Below are positions 13,243-25,582 of a stretch of DNA of 64,000 nucleotides, piece by piece. A program made the position numbers and the translations under genes. How positions within the stretch are numbered: position 1 is the first letter of the stretch; the number at the start of each line of letters is the position of its first letter. Under the pieces are notes generated by a model. That model did no database searches, had not been told where the DNA came from, and saw only the letters and a program-made list of their open reading frames with translations. The stretch comes from Burhinus oedicnemus (taxonomy: Eukaryota > Chordata > Aves > Charadriiformes > Burhinidae): positions 1,414,505 through 1,478,504 of the forward strand of contig VFFE01007854.1 in NCBI GenBank assembly GCA_008921705.1. The letters run 5' to 3'.

Positions 13243-13411
13243 CGGCCATGTGTGCTGCAGGAAATGGCTGAACCGTGGCCTCGGACTGAAGGTTATTCAG
13301 AGAAAGTCCTTTGGTGATCTTATTCACTGCACTGAAAAACTCAGGAAAATATAGTGCACTCAGCAGCCGGAACCTGCTCAGGACCTCATAGAGCCACACC
13401 AGCCACATCTT
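13243..13411 (-). CDS. Possible coding exon of an unrecognised gene
   Basis: On the minus strand a strong splice acceptor stands just before this segment: a pyrimidine-rich stretch ending 'tccctgtttcccaccag' (AG at 13413-13412), with a branch-point-like 'tcctaac' about 50 nt upstream and a second AG at the end of 'tctcccccag'. The open frame then runs AAG ATG TGG CTG GTG TGG CTC TAT and so on. It reads KMWLVWLYEVLSRFR, then LLSALYFPEFFSAVNKI, with many codons ending in G or C, unlike the AT-rich surroundings. A possible donor, CCG|gtatca, would end the exon at 13243. Otherwise the frame stays open to a TAG at 13193-13195, which could make it a last exon. I recognise no protein family. It could also be a decayed exon, a lncRNA exon or chance. 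No partner exon was identified. Confidence 0.25.
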
Positions 13412-16400
13412 CTGGTGGGAAACAGGGACAGAGAGATTACCTGGGGGAGATTTTTCAGGGGGTTAGGACCAAGAGACGCAAGCCCTTATTAGAAAATAAG
13501 AATAATGACCAAAGTTGGGATAACAGCTCATAAGCTTTCAAAGTTTCTAGATGCTTATCCTAATGAAAATTGAACCTCTGAACCTTCTGAGGTTAACTTG
13601 TCTCCACTTATAACATCATTAGGAGATAATGTCAATGAAATGGAACATTGTCACAGGACAGCAGTTTCCCACTGCTAAATAAATGCTGAGCCAAAGCCAA
13701 GATATTTATTTTCAAAGTGGGAGGTATTTACCCTGTAAACATGTTCTGTTCCAGTGACTTTATGTCTGTTACACCAAACTGCTAATGAGGTAGATGCTGC
13801 CTGATGCATGTGGTTAAACTAATAAGAGTTTCTCCATGTCCTCCTATTGAAAATATGTATTTTTATTGGATTAGAGAACAGATTAACTCAGCATTTCAGC
13901 TAATCTGGAAAACAGTTCCAGTGCAGTTTCTGATATACACCATACTTCAGTGGCTCCTCAACGTAAACAGCTGGAAAGCCCTGTTGTCATTCAACAGCTA
14001 TAGAGCTGTAAATTAATTGTCTTGCTAGGCTAACAACTTGACATATATGATGCAGCACGAGCACTCTAGATATCGCAGGAACCAAAATTGCAGAATCCCA
14101 TTAATTTCAACATGAATCGTGTCAAGGGAATATCAACAGTTTCTGGAGATACGGAAAAGGAGGAGGATGTCTGGGCCAAGAAGCTGCTGTTTGTGTGGAC
14201 CTAAGAATTTCCACGTCCAAGCCCAAGCAGATGTAGGATTTTGGAGGAAAGCACACCTGCTCAACCAAGCATGGGTAGTATGGGTCCCAGGAGAAGGGGA
14301 TGGATATAGAGGTGGGAAGCATAGACAGTTTTAATAGACACTTCTGTTAAACCAAATCTGTATCAGAGCTATAGACTGACTTCTCTCCTGCTTTGAGAAT
14401 CTCAGTCCTTGATTGTTGACCACCTAGGGGAAACAGAAAAACTGTTTGCAAAAAAGACCTTTATTTTTAATTATTGCTTATATTAAGAGAAATCAAAGCT
14501 TAAAATAGGAGTTCTAAAATTCAAGAAATTCTTCCTTTCTGGCCATATATATTGAGCAAAGGTCTAAAAGTATGACTTAAAACACAAATTTCTAGATAGA
14601 AAAAAATTCCATTAAAGACACTCCCTTTCCCAAGGGCACTGAGTTTCTAAGTCACATTGGTGTTAGTAGGATATTTGTTATTTCAAGGGTTTAAGGCTCC
14701 CTAGGGCTTCTGCGGATCTGGATCTTCATGCCTTAAATTTATCAAATCACAGTTTCTTCAGTTGTGAAAGTTGAATATTGCATATTGCATAGGCCTGAAC
14801 TGGAAGCTGATACAAGTAGTAAAAAGCACTGACTGTTAAGAAATACTTATATATTGCAATGAAGCATCTCTTATTATTTATACCTATCATTCTTATTATT
14901 TTTACCATGTGGACTTTTCCTTAGGCAAGGAATTTGGGTAGAATCGCCTAATAAAACCATTAATCCATTGCCTAGCAGTTTGTAGTACGGTATTCCCAGT
15001 GCTTCCACCGAGCACTTTCTCTGCTCCTCGGTGAGGTCAGGATATTTTAGTGCTTCAGAAATAAACCAGCCTCAGAGCGTTAACCACGAGGGCACACCTT
15101 TATGACTTACCGTATTCCATTTTCCTGTTTTGTTATGAACTCTCTCGGTGCTTTATTCTGTTATGAAAATGATTTTTTTAAAAAAGGAATGTATTTTCCA
15201 GGAGCAATCCTAGGCAATGCTGACGTGGGTTTGAGTTTGCATTTTGAGAAACCTTGCTTTTCAGCATATACCCACAGCTCCACAACAGTCCTTCCTTGGA
15301 CCACATATGTCAGTGATGATAAGCTCTACAGCTTCCTCCATATTCAAGTTGCCTCAACGTGCTTTTTCTGTAGGTTTCTTTCAATTCATTTTAATATAGG
15401 CTCAGACCAGATGTCATCAGGATCCAATAATCACAGTTTATTGGGTGGACAGAAAGCAGGCAGTGAAGTCTCTATCGGGATCTTCAGCATCAATTTATGA
15501 GGTGCATTGCAAAACTAAAATCCATCTGATTTCCATCAGCTTAGCTATAAATGTAGGCATAATGATTCTGTCCACTGATTTTCAAATCAATTTAACATAA
15601 CTATCTCCCAGAATTAGGAGACATGGATCACTGCACAGTTTAGGCACTAATATAGTGGTTTCTAGTCACCAATAGCCAATAGCACTGATTACTTCGGCGT
15701 TCCACTCCTGTATTTACTCCACATCACTAACAACTATTGGAAATTGTAGATTTGTGTTGTTTGGGCTTTCCTACACAATTCGTGCAATTTAGAGAGCAGA
15801 AAATGCAAAAAGTTTTAATATCAATTGCTGCAATTGATAAGCGCTTAGTGCATCAGAACGCTTAAAATGATTTGGTGCTTTGAGGATAAAAATGTCAATA
15901 ACTTATAATTTGGAAATTTGGACTAACATGTTCATGGAAAACTTGGATTGAATAAAAATGTCCATTTTAGAAGCAAAATTGAACTCTGTTTCATTTATGT
16001 TTTCTTTCAGTTTTCAGCTGTCTCATCAGCTTTGCTAGAATACAAGTGGTTTACATCAGTGTCGTTCTGCTGATGGCTGAAATGGGGGCAAATCCTAAGT
16101 CAGACAATGTATCAGTGGAATTTTTATGAGTATGTAAATATGCATAGAAACATTTCAGTGTACACATTATTCCAGAGAAAAATTCAATTCACAACATGTA
16201 AAGAAAGAATTGAGACATTAAGTTGGATGCATTTTAACGTGGAAGTTTAATTTGTATTTTCTATGTTTATTTATAGGGAAGGCTTTATTATGAACAGGAT
16301 GTTCATCTGATCAAATGCAATGAAGCAATTAAATTGCTGCTCGTTACAGGTTTTATGGTGCTTATTAAAAGTAAATATAAATAAATGTTTGAAGATCTGT

Positions 16401-16649
16401 GTGATCAGAAATGCCTTTTGATATTAGATGGAAATATATCAGTGCACGAAATGCCTTAACTCTTTAAAAGTGGCAGATGAGTGTTTTTAACATCACCACA
16501 CCAGATTACTATAAACACAGCTGACACAACTCATTTGTTTTTTCAAAAGGTTTTGTCAGAGACCTCATGGGACACTATTAAAAAAACAACACAAAGTAAT
16601 CACGGGCTATATCAGAAATATCCAGGTCAAAGACAAAATCCAGTATGAG

Positions 16650-18225
16650 AGTGTACTGTTAGAAAATCAGGCAATTCAAGAAGAGTAAGAAAAGAGTTGT
16701 TCTGCTACCAAATTTCCCACAAGAAGTGGGAAATCCATGGACAGAAACACCCAAACAGGCCACAGTGTCTACTCCCTCTTTTGCTTCTGCCTTCACTAAA
16801 GAGATTGATGTGATGAAATGGCTGAAGCAATTAAAGGCATGAACAAATGAGAAAAACTGAGACTAAGTAAGATAAGTGCTTATATTAGTTATGTATTTTC
16901 ATGGTCACTGAGCCTCAGGAAATCCACCCCAAGGTGAGCACTATCAGCGAAAAAGAGCTGTCAGGACAATCTCAGAGCTGTCACTGGTTATCTTGGGGAG
17001 CTTATGGGGGGGTTCCAGAATACTGGAAAAGTGCAATTATTGAGCCTATCTTTAAAAAAGGGGGAAAGGAGGATAGATTTGTCAGCTTAACTTCAATTCC
17101 TAGAAAAATCCTGGAGCAAATAACCAAGCAAACAATTTGTAAGCCCCTAGAAGATAACAAAAAGATGAGTGACAGCCAACATGGATTTGTCAGAAACAAA
17201 TCTTGTCAAACCAACTTCATTTCCTCCTATGACAGGGTAACGGGTTTTGTAGATAGGGCAGAAGCAGTAGATGCTATATGTCTTCACTTCAGTGAGGTTT
17301 CTGACAATGTTTCACCTGACGCCGTCCTGGCAAGGAAGGAAAATATTGCCTAGATTAAACTACTATAACATGGGCAGAGAAATGGCTGGAAACTTGTACT
17401 AAAGGCATACAGAAGAAAATAAAGTGTTATTTATCAGGAAGAAGATACCAAGTAACTGAAAAGAGGTCCAACCACTTGGGAGGATGAGAATTCAGAACGA
17501 GCTTGACAATTTGTAGAAACAGTCTGAAACATCTAAGATGACTTCAGGGAACAACTGGCTAATCAGCAGCTCTGCAGAAAGAGAACAATGATGGAGAATA
17601 AGATAAGGGAGGATCCCTGAAATGAATATTATCAGCAAAGTGACACTTTCGCAGAAAAGCCAAATACTATTATGGGATGTACAAGCAGGAATAATCGCTC
17701 TAAGATGCATGCAATAATCTTTCTGCTCTATTTGGTATGAATGAGGCCATAGTTGATGCACTGTGTTCCCTCTGCTGTTTGTGTTCCAAGAAATATTTGG
17801 GTCAGCGGAAGGCAGAGCAGAGTATTAGGGGTGCAGAAACTTCACCTATTAGAAATCAAAGAGTTGATGTTGCTTCCTCAAGAGAAAAGACCAAGTAGAG
17901 CCAGGATTAGTACTCTTCAAATACATAAAATGTTACTAAAAAGAGGAAAAGATTGAATTGTCCCACATACCCATTTTGTATGTGAGAAGAAATAATGTGC
18001 TGTAAATTGCAGAAAGGGATATTTATGTTAGACACTCGAAAAACTTTTTAATGTTAAGAATGATTAAGCAGAGAAATATATTGCCTGAGAAGATTGCGAA
18101 TCTCCATCACTGGAGACCTTAAGAGCAGTTTAGATAAACATATGTTAGGAATAGTTCAGAGAGAGCTGATCCTGCCTGGGGTAAAAGAATGACCCCTTGG
18201 TGTCCCTTCCACCCATTCTTTCTTT
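16650..18225 (+). mobile_element. Ancient, decayed CR1 LINE with RT fragment
   Basis: A very old CR1-type copy, recognised piecewise. Near 16762-16801 there is an STPSFASAFTKE-like segment that corresponds to the FFASVFT block before the reverse transcriptase. At 16915-16935 an EIHPKV block follows. At 17017-17345 one frame reads YWKSAIIEPIFKKGGKED, then LTSIPRKILEQI and QHGFVRNKSCQTNF: the fingers of a CR1 reverse transcriptase. The motif A block (usually LDFSKAFD) is degraded to LHFSEVSDN. The palm between 17360 and 17880 is mostly unrecognisable. The 3' end returns at about 18050-18225, with 'agaatctccatcactggagacc'-like sequence and a tail 'tgatcctgcctgggg...cccttccac'. Many stops and frameshifts show long neutral decay. 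I infer one element because the parts are in order; several overlapping insertions are possible. Confidence 0.75.
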
Positions 18226-18244
18226 ATTTCTCCAGAACATTAAC

Positions 18245-18465
18245 ACGGTGGTGCACAAAGGTTCAATCATTCAGAGCTGTGGAGCTGAATGCATTTGCTA
18301 ATGATGTGGACAGTGGATAAATGGGACATTGCCAGATGACAGAATACTTTCTCTAGTTAAAGTTTATTCAGAGGTACTTTTGACAGTAGTAAATGGGAAG
18401 AATGACAGCAAAGAGAGCTTGAAATATTTATTCACAGTGCTGGCTAGGCTAGCTAGCAAGCCAGA
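18245..18465 (+). mobile_element. Probable second ancient CR1 fragment (RT motif C region)
   Basis: Just behind the 3' end of the previous element, the sequence gives FANDVDSG in one frame and LPDDRILSLVKV in another after a small shift. This resembles the order of CR1 reverse-transcriptase blocks F-x-ND-D-x-G followed by FADDTKLFRVVK (motif C). Because this region normally lies upstream of the 3' end, it should belong to a separate insertion. The match is weak and piecewise. Without a profile search it could be a coincidence. Confidence 0.4.
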
Positions 18466-20944
18466 AGATCCAGGTGACTTTATGCATAAGACACATGAAG
18501 GGTCTGTTCAGCCCTCCCCAACAGTGAAACTGAGCATGAAAGAAAGGAGTCCACACTAGCACTCATAATGCTATCATGTAAAGTCAAAGGATTTTATTTT
18601 TTTTAACCTGGATTATTATATGAATTTGGGTCATTCTTTAGCAGAAATACAGAAGTCCAAATTTGTATTGTTTCCTTATTACAGGGGAGCTGAATGACTA
18701 GATTGGTTGAAGATGAGTGGGGAATATTAAAAAGCTAGCAAAAATAATTATATACTAGAGTGTATTCCAACTTATAATTCAAGATCACATGAGCACACAA
18801 CATCATTTTTGCTATTCAAAGTGATGAGGGAAATGAAACCCTAGAATATCCCTAACTGGAAATTTTTTAAGTTACCTGTCATTTAGAGTAGTCTGGCTTG
18901 GAGACAGGAGTGTATTCATCAGAACAGCAATAGAGCAGCACTCGTAAATAGGTGGTATGCTTTGAACTCCATAAGACCTCTTCAGCTCTCTGGACAATAG
19001 AGGCTTGTTTCCTCCTGGGTTAGTAACCGTGGGCCATTATTAGCCATCTGAGTCTATACTGGGCCATTCTTCCCTTGCAGACAAGTAACCTATTTTAATT
19101 TGCTTCTTTGCAACTAGCAACTCTTTCCTGAAGCATGCCTATAGAGGCAGGCACATTCCACCTCTCAGGGAAATGCATAGCATTGGATATGAGGCTACCT
19201 TATCTTTTGAATTAACCAAGATGTTAACTGGAGTCTTTACCATCATGATAAGCCAAAGAAAATCTATGTGCACCAAGATGCCAATGATTCCTTGTAAGGA
19301 ATGCTGTCTTCCAAGTCATCAAAGAACAAATCCATTCTCCTAAATTCACAAGACATAGCACAACACTGCTAGGTTTTCTTGATTTTTTTAAGATGAAGAA
19401 ACAAGATCTTCCTACCTGCCTAGAGCGTCAAGGAGAGAAATCTCATTGTTTGTATTTCCTATCCAAATATATTTGTCTCATATTAATATAAAATGATTGT
19501 CATATTTCCCCCAGCCACAGTTGTCTTCGTAGAGTGGATAATTGTGCCTCAGAGTCTCTAAACTGTGTTGGTGTTTTTTGGGATATAAACTGCTACACAG
19601 ACAACTAAAAAATCATCTGCTTTCATGGTTTAGGTTTGATCATAAAGGAAAGATGATTGCTTGCACAACATTTAGAGGAGGAAAAGTTATTAGCAGAGTT
19701 TAAAGGTGTTACTGGTTGGAATACAGCAATGCAGACTTGACAATTTGAAATTACTATAAGTGCCACTAAATAAAGTAATGGGGTCAAATCTCATGTGTCT
19801 CTAAACTGGTACAGGTCCATGGAGTTTAAGCACGCTGTGCTAATTACATCAGCAGAGATTTTGCCCTCTAGTTTCTTAAGGCCTGTCACAGACGAAAATG
19901 CTTTGCACACAGGACTTTATTCTCAATTTGATATCCTTGGATTGTGCTTGTTTGTGTTTATATAGATGCAGAGACTGATGCAGGGATAGATCTGTGCAAT
20001 TCTCTGGCTCTGGCATGGCTACCAGCAATCTGTATGTTTTCATTTTGAACTCTGGCACCTCAGAATAAGCTGGAGAAGAACTAATAACTCTGCCTGGTGT
20101 CTCCAGGTCTAGAGAGATCTGAAATGCTTTTATTGATAGACGATGAACTCTGTTTGTGACTGAGGAGTACGGGGAGAGTCGGGGAGGGGGGGAGGGTGTC
20201 TGTTTCTGAAAAAATTTAACTATTGAACTACTTTTACTGAGGAGGGGAAAAAAGCGAGCAAACAAAACAATTCAATGTACTGTGTATTAGGCCTGAGTTC
20301 ACCTTAGGCCCTTTTATCTACTTTTTTCATCCTATTTTCTCTCTGCTTTATTCCCTGCTCCAGCCTATGAGGATTTGACAGCACTGCTGCCCTTTAGCAA
20401 CGCTTGCTCTACATGGGAGGGCAGCAAAATATTAGCTAGTTTAATGACACTCTCTGGCTCCCTAGAAGAGCAGCATTCATCATCATCACTTAAGAAAACA
20501 CCTTATCTCAAGTAGACAAGCTCAAGCAGGTTATTGCATCTACATCCATTACAAGGTTGCAACATCTACACTGAGGTTACCAAGAGTCAACATATGTTTT
20601 ACTACTACTTCAGAGAGAATTAATGTATTGAACCATGGTGCTAGCTAATTATCCATATCATTGACCCCGACACCTTAATGGAAAATATTGTTAGCCCATT
20701 GAACAGCAGCTCACACAGAATTAGTGTTGCATTGAACATGTTATAATTAGGGTCTGAAAGCACATACATGGTTAGAAAGAGGAAAAGAGGCCGCTCTTGG
20801 TCTACCTTACTCTCTGTCTCCTGTTCCTCTTTCAGGTGCAACTCTAAGTGGACTTTCAATTCATTTCTCTATGTTTCAACCTTGTGTCACATAGTGATGT
20901 CCAAGCTGTTTCATCTTGGGATCCTAAGATCTTAGGCTCATTCA
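18466..20944. other. Unique AT-rich non-coding stretch
   Basis: No gene or transposon is recognised. A minus-strand open frame of 129 codons at 19876-20265 includes a low-complexity TPSPPPRLSP segment produced by a G-rich run near 20172-20198. It shows no family motif and is treated as chance. Confidence 0.55.
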
Positions 20945-21125
20945 TTAATGCAGACTAGAAAGGACTTCATCTAGCCCAACCTTCTGCTCACAGCAGGGTC
21001 AGCAACGAGGCCAGATCAGGCTCCTCAAGGCTTCCATAGCTTTGGGTGACAGAAGCAATGCAGAGGTGTGAGCACAATGTTCAACCTCTCGACTGGATTG
21101 CTCCTGCTTATTGCTGAGGTCACTG
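20945..21125 (-). mobile_element. Old CR1 3' fragment
   Basis: The sequence 'ctagcccaaccttctgctca' followed by 'cagcagggtcagcaacgagg' and 'ccagatcaggctcctcaagg' follows the reverse-strand 3' UTR of older CR1 families (the 'gtccaacctcctgctcaaagcagggtca' type block). It is strongly diverged. The homology fades after about 21125, before the block encoding the ORF2 C-terminus. Confidence 0.7.
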
Positions 21126-22254
21126 TACCACTCTGAGGACCACAGCTGTCTCTGCTTCCCTATGTCGTACTAAGTCCACCATGCAGAGCACTTGACTAGC
21201 TGTTCCTAGTTCCTTTTAATTGTATTCCTTACTAACATCCCATAGCTTCATCACCACACTCATAACATTGAGATAGTAAGTTCCAGAAAGGAGTTCTAAG
21301 TATATGATTATTTGTGGTTTCCCAGTCACCATCTATTTCTAGTTTCTTGTCCATTATTAATTTGCTTCCTTTTTGCTTACTACTCAGTTGTCTTAAATAT
21401 TACTCTTTTAAGTCTCCATAGTGTTAGATGAAAAGGATTTAGGCTTCTGAGTGTGTTCTCAGACTTAATCTTGCAATTATCTACTTCACATTGTTCATCA
21501 CTATCTTTTTAGGAAGGTTATTTGGCCTGAATAAATACCTTCAAGGTTTGAAGACTCAGTTTCAATAAAGTTTACAGAGGCTTTCATCTTTATCAACGTT
21601 ACGAAAGTCTGCAGTGTGTTTTTTAAATTTAGTGGTATAGTGTCTTCCTTGGACTCATAACAGCACTCTTCCCCAAGAGTTAGGAAAACTGTAGTAACCA
21701 CCTTTTCAGTATTTTGATTTTTCTCTTTCTTACTGGACTCAGAAACTGGATTATAGGGGATAAAGACATGGAAAATGTTAAGAACATGTGAAGATCAATG
21801 TATAAGACTGAAAAGCAGACATCCAAGGATTATATAGCACGTTTCAGATGGCTACAGTTCACGCACAAAAGATTTGTTGCCCTGACCTTAAGTTTTTGGT
21901 GTATTAACTGTGGCAACATCTCAGTCTTTACGCAAAATAATTTTGGCCAACTACCAAACTTTTAGAAGTGCTCACAATTTTTAAATCCTTAAAAATGGAT
22001 TTCCACTGAAATGAGCAAAACAACACCGTCTCATGGCAAAACTTTCATGAAGCAGCCAGAGACACAACAGCAGCCTCAGAAACTGAGATTCCTAAGGAAA
22101 CACACCATCATTTCAAAGCACCAATGCACAGATTTGCTCAGGATGCAGCTGGCTGTCGAGAGCAAGAGCATCTTCCTAGTTTTGAACCTTTAACCAAATA
22201 TCAGTATGCAGATTTAGGCACCAAAACCAAGACATTGTCCATGGAAAAGTAAGC
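21126..22254. other. Unique non-coding stretch
   Basis: AT-rich sequence between two old CR1 scraps. No gene or repeat is recognised. Open frames do not exceed 66 codons. Confidence 0.55.
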
Positions 22255-22326
22255 CTGACCTTGACTGAGCAGGAGGTTGAACTAGATGATCTCCTCTGGT
22301 CCGTTCCAACTTGTGATCCTATAAAT
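22255..22326 (+). mobile_element. Short CR1 3' tail
   Basis: The block 'gagcaggaggttgaactaga' 'tgatctcctctggtccgttc' 'caacttgtgatcctataaat' is the terminal 3' UTR of a CR1 element: the G-rich 'gttggactagatgat' box, the 'ggtcccttccaac' box and a decayed 'tgattctat' terminal repeat. Only about 70 bp remain. Confidence 0.8.
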
Positions 22327-25300
22327 CATGAATAATAGTATTTTCTTTTAGGATATATTCTTACATATTTAATTGCCAGCTTTATTACTGTTGGTTTAAA
22401 ACTAGGAATTTTCTGAAGAAATTAATTAAAAAAACCCACCAACAACAGCAAAGAAGCTGTAAAATGAAATTAAACAGTATTCTTTAATATCTAGGCCAGA
22501 AAATACAAAGTTTGTAAAGCAAATACAGTAAATCTATGTACATATTTTAGTGGATTACACGTATAATACACGTGGATGACTATCCTATGTTATGTTTTAT
22601 TTGCTACACCAAATGCATCGTATCTTACAGACCACAGAGAATTGTGCTGCTGTATTAATTACATTTTTAAGTGATTTTCTAATCTTTGGACCATTTTAAT
22701 ATCTGACTGTTGCAGAGGGAGTGTATTAGAATTTCACACAGCACTGCTGTTTGAAAGAATTTAAATAGTAAGCAAAAGCTCTCATTTTTTTGTGCTCTTT
22801 CAGCCATTTATTTCTATTAGTATCAACATGGCTGTTTTACATTATGCAAACATTCATTGCAAAAGCAAGTTGGATAGTAGGTTAACTCTTAGAGAAGAAA
22901 TATATGCTGTGATAACCTTACCCAGCGTGGATGTGTTACACTGAAGACATTAACTTCAGTATAAATCATTCTTCATATGAAATAAAAGTGCTTCATTGCA
23001 TTACAGTAAGACCCTAAAACACAGTGGATGGATGTTGCAGGATGTATTCTGAGTGTTGCGAGTCAATTGCTGCTCTTTTTAAAGTAAAGGATGGAATTGT
23101 AGACAATAATATCCAGAAGAACATAAAATTCTGATGTATACCCACAAAATCAATGACTATTTAGAATGAAGCTTGAAAACTTGGTATAAAACACTATCTT
23201 TATCTCATCAAGCTAGGCCTACATCTTGTCCCATTGAAGGGATTTATGGAGGCAGTACTGCAGTATCTTTAAATGAATGTGAATTCCCTTGCTCCTTCAG
23301 GTCTAAGACACACAGTGGAACATTATGACCTGTTGAGATTTTTCTGAGCAGCAGCAAAGGTAATAACAGCTTCACTTACAGGGATATGGGAAATCAACCG
23401 GTCTTTCAAGATTCTCTTTGCTTGTGAATAATATAACCATAGTATAAAAGTGTGTTTAGCAAAACAAGGAATTAATTTGTTTTCAGAGTTTGCTGGAAAT
23501 TTTCCATCCGTGTTCTTTCAGTAGAAAAAAAAAATTGTTGTGAAAATGAAAATTTCATTTGGAAATGTCATTTTTCTGAGAAAGGCTTCTTTTCTGTCTT
23601 AAAAACGTGTAGCATACATTTGGACTAAAAAGCGTATTTACTGTTCTCTTTTTTCCGCCCAAGAATTTCCTCTCTCCATTACTAACTAATCCTTAAGTAG
23701 CAGTTTTCATCAGTAGCTTTCAAATCAGTACAAAGGAGAAAAATGTCATTGTTCCTCCCGAACCTAAGGCACAGCAAGGGGGAGGAAGGAGATGCTAAGT
23801 GGCTTGCATTAATCACCCAGCATGCCAGTGCAGCAAAACCCAACTCCCAAACCCTAGGACAGTTTTCTACCTACTTTTGCACAACCAGCCAGCACTCCCT
23901 GTATGCCCGCTCTTTTGGCAGGAATCCCACTGAAATCCTCAGCCCAAAATACCTTTAAGTATGGCAGAATACGGATTTAACCTTCATATTTGAGCAGCTC
24001 ATCTGCTGAAGAAGGAACTCAAGGCTCAGTTAGAAAAAAATCTTTCCTTCCTTCCTTCTCAGTTCATCAGCTTCTAAGTATTGGGAGCCAAACCACATGA
24101 ATTTTTGTGCCTTGAATGTTTATTGTCTTACTTTGTAGCTCAGCAGACAAAGAAGAGAGCAGGTGTGGAAGGCAGGGAAGAACAGTGGGGTTTCTTCAAG
24201 ACAGGAAAAAATACTCTCAGGCATGGGGTGAAAAAGAAAGAATAAGTTGCTTTGTGCTACCAATGCCTACAGTGGAGGAGCTAAACTACATTCCCAACAG
24301 CAGTTCTGCCTCTTTCTCTGTGCACCTCATTTTTTGCATAATAAGAGAAAATGATACTTTGTCATGCTGTATTAAAGATAATTATCTCCCACAGTCCTTG
24401 TGGTTTTCTATGGTTCTATAGTTAACTCAGTTACAGTCCTTGATATTTGCACAGCACCTGGTTGTTACTGCCTCAAAACAGCAATTCTTTGTTTGTTCCT
24501 GAAGAGCTCCTTATCAGTCCAGATGTTGACCTTGATTGGCTGGTCACTCAATCAGCAACAGCGTTGCCAAATTCAAGGAGAGCTGTGATTGACCCTTTGA
24601 CTAGTTTGCGTTCTTGAGAGCCTCTGAAAAAGGTCTGCATGGTTGTGACCCATCTGGGGCCTATGTCCCTATTAAAGAAAATGTTAGCGACCCACACCAT
24701 GGGACATCAGGGCACAAGAAGGAACAAATATCCATGGAAGTTTTACTGATTTCCACATAGGTGTGGAGGTGGAAAAAAAGTTTGGATCTAGTGGGGCTTG
24801 ATTTACTGATGGTAACCAGTCCTTGAAGGAGAGGTCCAGAGGACCTATTCTGGAGATCCTGTAGGTCTGTACGTTCACGAAGCCTGGAAATCTGCTGATG
24901 GCCTTGAGAATATCATGGTGCTCTTCATGTTCTCTGATGCAGCTGAATGGATGGCTTACAGACACATAGATGTGAGTCACAACTGTGAAAAGAGTCCAAA
25001 TAGATGAAAACCAGACAAATAAAAGAGATTTCCCGAATGAGGGCGAGAGACAGCTATACATCTATCACTGAACGCAACGTGCCTACCAGTGAATATCTTC
25101 AGAAAGCCTACAGGATGCAGCCAGTACTGGAATACTTGAGACGTTCCGATGCATCAAAAGGCTTGCAGACCGGGAAATATAAAACCTCATACTCCTGTAT
25201 TTAAGCACCCAAAGGCTTGGCTTTGCCTACAAACCAACGTTGTCCTCTTTGTCTCAGGGCTTTCTTTCTCGGACTTGCAGGAGGGCAGTCATACGACAGG

Positions 25301-25460
25301 GCAGTACGTTTAGGTCTGTAATGAGTATTTTTACCTTATGGTAATATCTACAAGCATCAGCTGAAGTAACCGCACGGTGCTGTACACTGCACCAGCACTA
25401 CAAAAGACAGTAGGATTCTCAAGCCGCCTATCATTTAAATAGACAACGGAATGGGAGAAT
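22327..25460. other. Unique non-coding stretch with one weak MIR-like scrap
   Basis: Apart from the MIR-like remnant at 23760-23850 no repeat is recognised. A minus-strand open frame of 125 codons with an ATG (24684-25061) contains ISRFPGFVNVQTYRISRIGP. It belongs to no family I know and overlaps shorter frames on the other strand, so I do not call it a gene. Confidence 0.5.
23760..23850 (+). mobile_element. Weak MIR-like SINE remnant
   Basis: The sequence 'aacctaaggcacagcaaggg', then 'gatgctaagtggcttgcatt' and 'cacccagcatgccagtgcag', runs parallel to the conserved MIR/CORE-SINE tract 'aactgaggcacagagagg..aagtgacttgcc..cacacagc..agtggcag'. The likeness is by eye and the divergence is high, so this is tentative. 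Confidence 0.4.
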
Positions 25461-25582
25461 GTAAATATTATCATTCCCATTGAGCAAACAAAGAGCTGGT
25501 ATCACTCAGGGGGGTCAGGCGGATTAAGGAAGGAAACCCAGATCTTGCGACTCCCAGGCCAGTGTCTGAACCACACAACCAC
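25461..25582 (+). mobile_element. MIR-like ancient SINE remnant
   Basis: The order of blocks follows the MIR/L2-type 3' half: 'attatcattcccattgagca' (compare 'attatccccattttacaga'), a decayed middle with 'tatcactcag', then 'ggaaacccagatcttgcgac' and 'tcccaggccagtgtctgaac' (compare 'gaacccaggtcttctgactcccagtccagtgctctaacc'). The second half matches well. This family is shared across amniotes, so the insertion should be very old. Confidence 0.65.

Larger units (their letters stand above)
10922..16649. other. Mostly unique non-coding stretch with one exon candidate
   Basis: The stretch has overlapping short inverted repeats at 10992-11020, a T/C-rich tract at 12141-12178 and the exon candidate at 13243-13411, all listed separately. 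A 132-codon open frame at 15102-15500 has no recognisable motif and is treated as chance. The remainder is AT-rich, unique-looking sequence. Confidence 0.55.

Noticed and set aside
15102..15500. 132-codon plus-strand frame with ATG
   Set aside because: No known motif, low-complexity poly-T/poly-A part at 15174-15186, and no splice or promoter evidence.
24684..25061. Minus-strand 125-codon frame with ATG (contains ISRFPGFVNVQTYRISRIGP)
   Set aside because: No family motif, no promoter or splice context, and overlapping frames on the other strand. A tBLASTn search would settle it.
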